Shown: in pieces, positions 6,168 to 7,208 of the stretch
How the letters are laid out: each line of letters begins with the position of its first letter
How positions within the stretch are numbered: position 1 is the stretch's first letter
Assembly: GCA_021796315.1 (NCBI GenBank)
Contig: JAJYOH010000304.1
Location: 1-7,208 of the forward strand
Direction: 5' to 3'
Source of the DNA: Chloroflexota bacterium
Lineage (GTDB): Bacteria; Chloroflexota; Anaerolineae; Anaerolineales; Villigracilaceae
DNA length: 7,208 nt
The notes under the pieces: generated by a model
Databases searched by the model: none
What the model saw: only the letters and a program-made list of their open reading frames with translations
What the model was told of the DNA's origin: nothing
Translations under genes and position numbers: made by a program

Positions 6168-6504
6168 GATGTCTTTCTCTGGATGATCCAGGATTATAAA
6201 GTTGCACGGCAGGGCAGTATATATCATGCGGCTGCGGACAAAATTGAGCTTTTGAAATTGCAAGGTGTAATTTTACTTGCAGGCTGCGGATTTTTGAATT
6301 ATCAAAGGAGATGGGGTGCGCTAAAAGTATGTAGATGAGTTTGCTCCCTGCGCCGTCCTCGGCGCAGGATTTACTCGCAAAGCGCCGCCGAGGACGGCGG
6401 CTTGAGCCTATTTACCAACAACCTTTGAGTGCCCCCAGGAGATGCGGCTTTGTTGATTCTGTCACTTGACGCAAGCGATAATCCAGAAGATAATCATAAA
6501 CGCC
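6168..6504. other. 337-base gap between glycosyltransferase and rpiB-like gene
   Basis: Non-coding gap between two divergent genes, so it should hold promoters for both. On the minus strand TATAAT (6198-6193) lies about 26 bases before the ATG at 6167, but it has no good -35 partner at 16-18 bases. On the plus strand only weak candidates are seen (TTGAGC at 6244, then TAATTT 18 bases on). The AT-rich part is roughly 6190-6340. It is followed by the two GC-rich hairpins listed separately. Short open frames here have no ribosome binding site or recognisable protein. Confidence 0.5.
6343..6407. repeat. Twin GC-rich hairpins with complementary loops
   Basis: Hairpin 1 is CCTGCGCCG (6347-6355), loop TCCT, CGGCGCAGG (6360-6368), with a perfect 9-bp stem. 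Hairpin 2 is GCCGCCG (6384-6390), loop AGGA, CGGCGGC (6395-6401), with a perfect 7-bp stem. The 12-base cores GCCGTCCTCGGC (6352-6363) and GCCGAGGACGGC (6387-6398) are exact reverse complements, so the two hairpins can also pair with each other. GCTC (6343-6346) and GAGC (6404-6407) close the unit. No T-run follows either stem, so it is not a plain terminator. It looks like a REP/MITE-like intergenic element. Confidence 0.7.
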
Positions 6505-7083
6505 ATGTCAGACAATATTGACGATGCTCAAATTCATCAGATTGTTGAACGTGTGATCCGCCAGACGTTGGGAACGCCTCGGCCCGGACCCGAAGCAGCC
6601 GCGCCCTCAATTAACTTTACTTCCAGCGGCAAGCGGATCATCGCCATCGGCGCGGATCACGGCGGCTTCGAATTGAAAGAGATTCTCAAGGCTGAAATAA
6701 AATCGCTCGGCTTCGAGATTCAAGACGTGGGCACGAACAGCAAAGACGCGGTGGATTATCCCGATTTTGCGCAGGCCGTCGCGGAACTGGTCAGCGCCGG
6801 AAAAGCCTGGCGCGGAATTATGATCGACGGCGCGGGCATCGGCAGCTGCATCGTTGCCAATAAAGTTCCCGGCGTGCGGGCGGGCATGGTTTATGATCTC
6901 TCGTCCGCATCCAACAGCCGCGAGCACAACGACACAAATGTGCTCACGCTTGGCGCGGGCTTGATCGGCGCGAATCTCGCCAAACAGATCGTGCAGACCT
7001 GGCTCAAGACCGAGTTCGGCGGCGGACGCCACACTCCGCGCGTGGACAAGATAAAATCTGTTGAGAAAAAATATTTGAAATAA
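6505..7083 (+). CDS. rpiB: RpiB/LacAB-family sugar-phosphate isomerase with N-terminal extension
   Basis: RpiB-fold isomerase, expected to interconvert ribose 5-phosphate and ribulose 5-phosphate or related sugar phosphates. The core (about 43-185) shows IAIGADHGGFELKE, DVGTNSKDAVDYPDFA, NKVPGVRAG, REHNDTNVLTLGA (139-151) and FGGGRHTPRVDKI. The expected catalytic Cys (E. coli C66, in ICGTGIG) is Asp here: IDGAGIGSC, D108, with a different Cys at C115. Ahead of the core are about 42 extra residues: a helix (IHQIVERVIRQTLG) and a Pro/Ala-rich linker, giving 192 residues against about 150 for standard RpiB. This layout resembles encapsulation peptides of microcompartment cargo enzymes (inference). 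ATG at 6505 was preferred over a TTG at 6466 because it begins the acidic helix cleanly; neither has a strong ribosome binding site. The family call is secure, while substrate and physiological role are open. Confidence 0.88.
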   Translation: MSDNIDDAQIHQIVERVIRQTLGTPRPGPEAAAPSINFTSSGKRIIAIGADHGGFELKEILKAEIKSLGFEIQDVGTNSKDAVDYPDFAQAVAELVSAGKAWRGIMIDGAGIGSCIVANKVPGVRAGMVYDLSSASNSREHNDTNVLTLGAGLIGANLAKQIVQTWLKTEFGGGRHTPRVDKIKSVEKKYLK

Positions 7084-7084
7084 C

Positions 7085-7142
7085 GCGGTGGTTGAGTAGG
7101 ATTGAGAGCGAAGCGTATCGAAATCCATATCGAAACCACCGC
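7085..7142. repeat. Palindromic intergenic repeat after rpiB-like gene
   Basis: GCGGTGGTT (7085-7093) and AACCACCGC (7134-7142) are perfect 9-base inverted arms. Between them TATCGAAA occurs twice in direct orientation (7116-7123 and 7128-7135). It starts one base after the rpiB stop. The GGTGGTTGAGTA and TATCGAAACCACC edges resemble a dispersed repeat type I recall from Chloroflexota. GTGTCGAGACCAC at 7171-7183 looks like a further, diverged copy of the right-hand arm. No T-run follows. Confidence 0.65.
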
Positions 7143-7146
7143 CGTA

Positions 7147-7167
7147 CACTTGCGCCAGGCGCAAGTG
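7147..7167. repeat. Near-perfect 21-base palindrome
   Basis: CACTTGCGCC (7147-7156) and GGCGCAAGTG (7158-7167) are perfect 10-base inverted copies around one central A. As RNA it would form a tight hairpin, and it may serve as an attenuating or 3'-stabilising structure after the rpiB-like gene. It has no trailing T-run. From 7184 to the window end nothing else is recognised. Confidence 0.7.
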
Positions 7168-7208
7168 CAGGTGTCGAGACCACAATAATTTCAAAGTGGC
7201 TACACGCC

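Noticed and set aside
6168..6263. Longer N-terminus of the membrane glycosyltransferase
   Set aside because: The extra 32 residues are not hydrophobic-anchor-like or family-like, and they overlap the TATAAT promoter candidate.
6135..6338. 67-codon plus-strand frame upstream of the hairpins
   Set aside because: No ribosome binding site and no recognisable domain; it partly overlaps the start of the glycosyltransferase on the other strand.
7085..7183. CRISPR array
   Set aside because: The repeats are palindromic arms in inverted orientation, without regularly spaced identical direct repeats and spacers.
6607..7194. 195-codon minus-strand frame over the rpiB-like gene
   Set aside because: Antisense shadow of a well-conserved RpiB domain; no ribosome binding site or motif, and it starts inside the downstream repeat.

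Overview
The window reads as ordinary bacterial chromosome, most likely from Chloroflexota (Anaerolineae-like). The malate dehydrogenase fragment closely matches the Chloroflexus-type LDH-like MDH as I remember it. It sits directly before a eukaryote-type citrate synthase, and most intergenic gaps carry short palindromic repeats of the kind common in that group. This taxonomic call rests on remembered protein families; no database search was possible.

Layout: (1) 1-2140, plus strand: the 3' part of malate dehydrogenase, a palindromic intergenic repeat, then a complete type I citrate synthase closed by a strong rho-independent terminator. These are two consecutive TCA-cycle enzymes. (2) 2255-3907, minus strand: a compact three-gene operon, read as SCO lipoprotein, then PCuAC copper chaperone lipoprotein, then membrane-anchored SCO. 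These are extracytoplasmic copper-delivery proteins of the kind that build the CuA centre of cytochrome c oxidase. (3) 4033-4572, plus strand and divergent from that operon: a small cytoplasmic protein that joins a DeoR-type helix-turn-helix to a Cys-rich domain resembling the copper chaperone NosL. The shared 125-base gap holds an inverted repeat built from GATAAA units. I read this as a probable copper-responsive regulator of the operon, and it is the most novel item here. (4) 4581-6167, minus strand: a multi-spanning GT-C-like membrane glycosyltransferase, convergent with the regulator. (5) 6168-6504: a 337-base gap with two GC-rich hairpins whose loops are complementary. (6) 6505-7083, plus strand: an RpiB-type sugar-phosphate isomerase with an unusual N-terminal helix plus linker, resembling microcompartment encapsulation peptides, and with Asp in place of the usual catalytic Cys. 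(7) 7084-7208: a composite palindromic repeat and a strong hairpin.

How the genes work together: the MDH/citrate synthase pair feeds the TCA cycle, and the SCO/PCuAC operon implies a copper-dependent terminal oxidase or a N2O-reductase-like CuA enzyme elsewhere in the genome. Together they suggest a respiring, at least facultatively aerobic organism. The glycosyltransferase and RpiB genes look unrelated to the copper locus.
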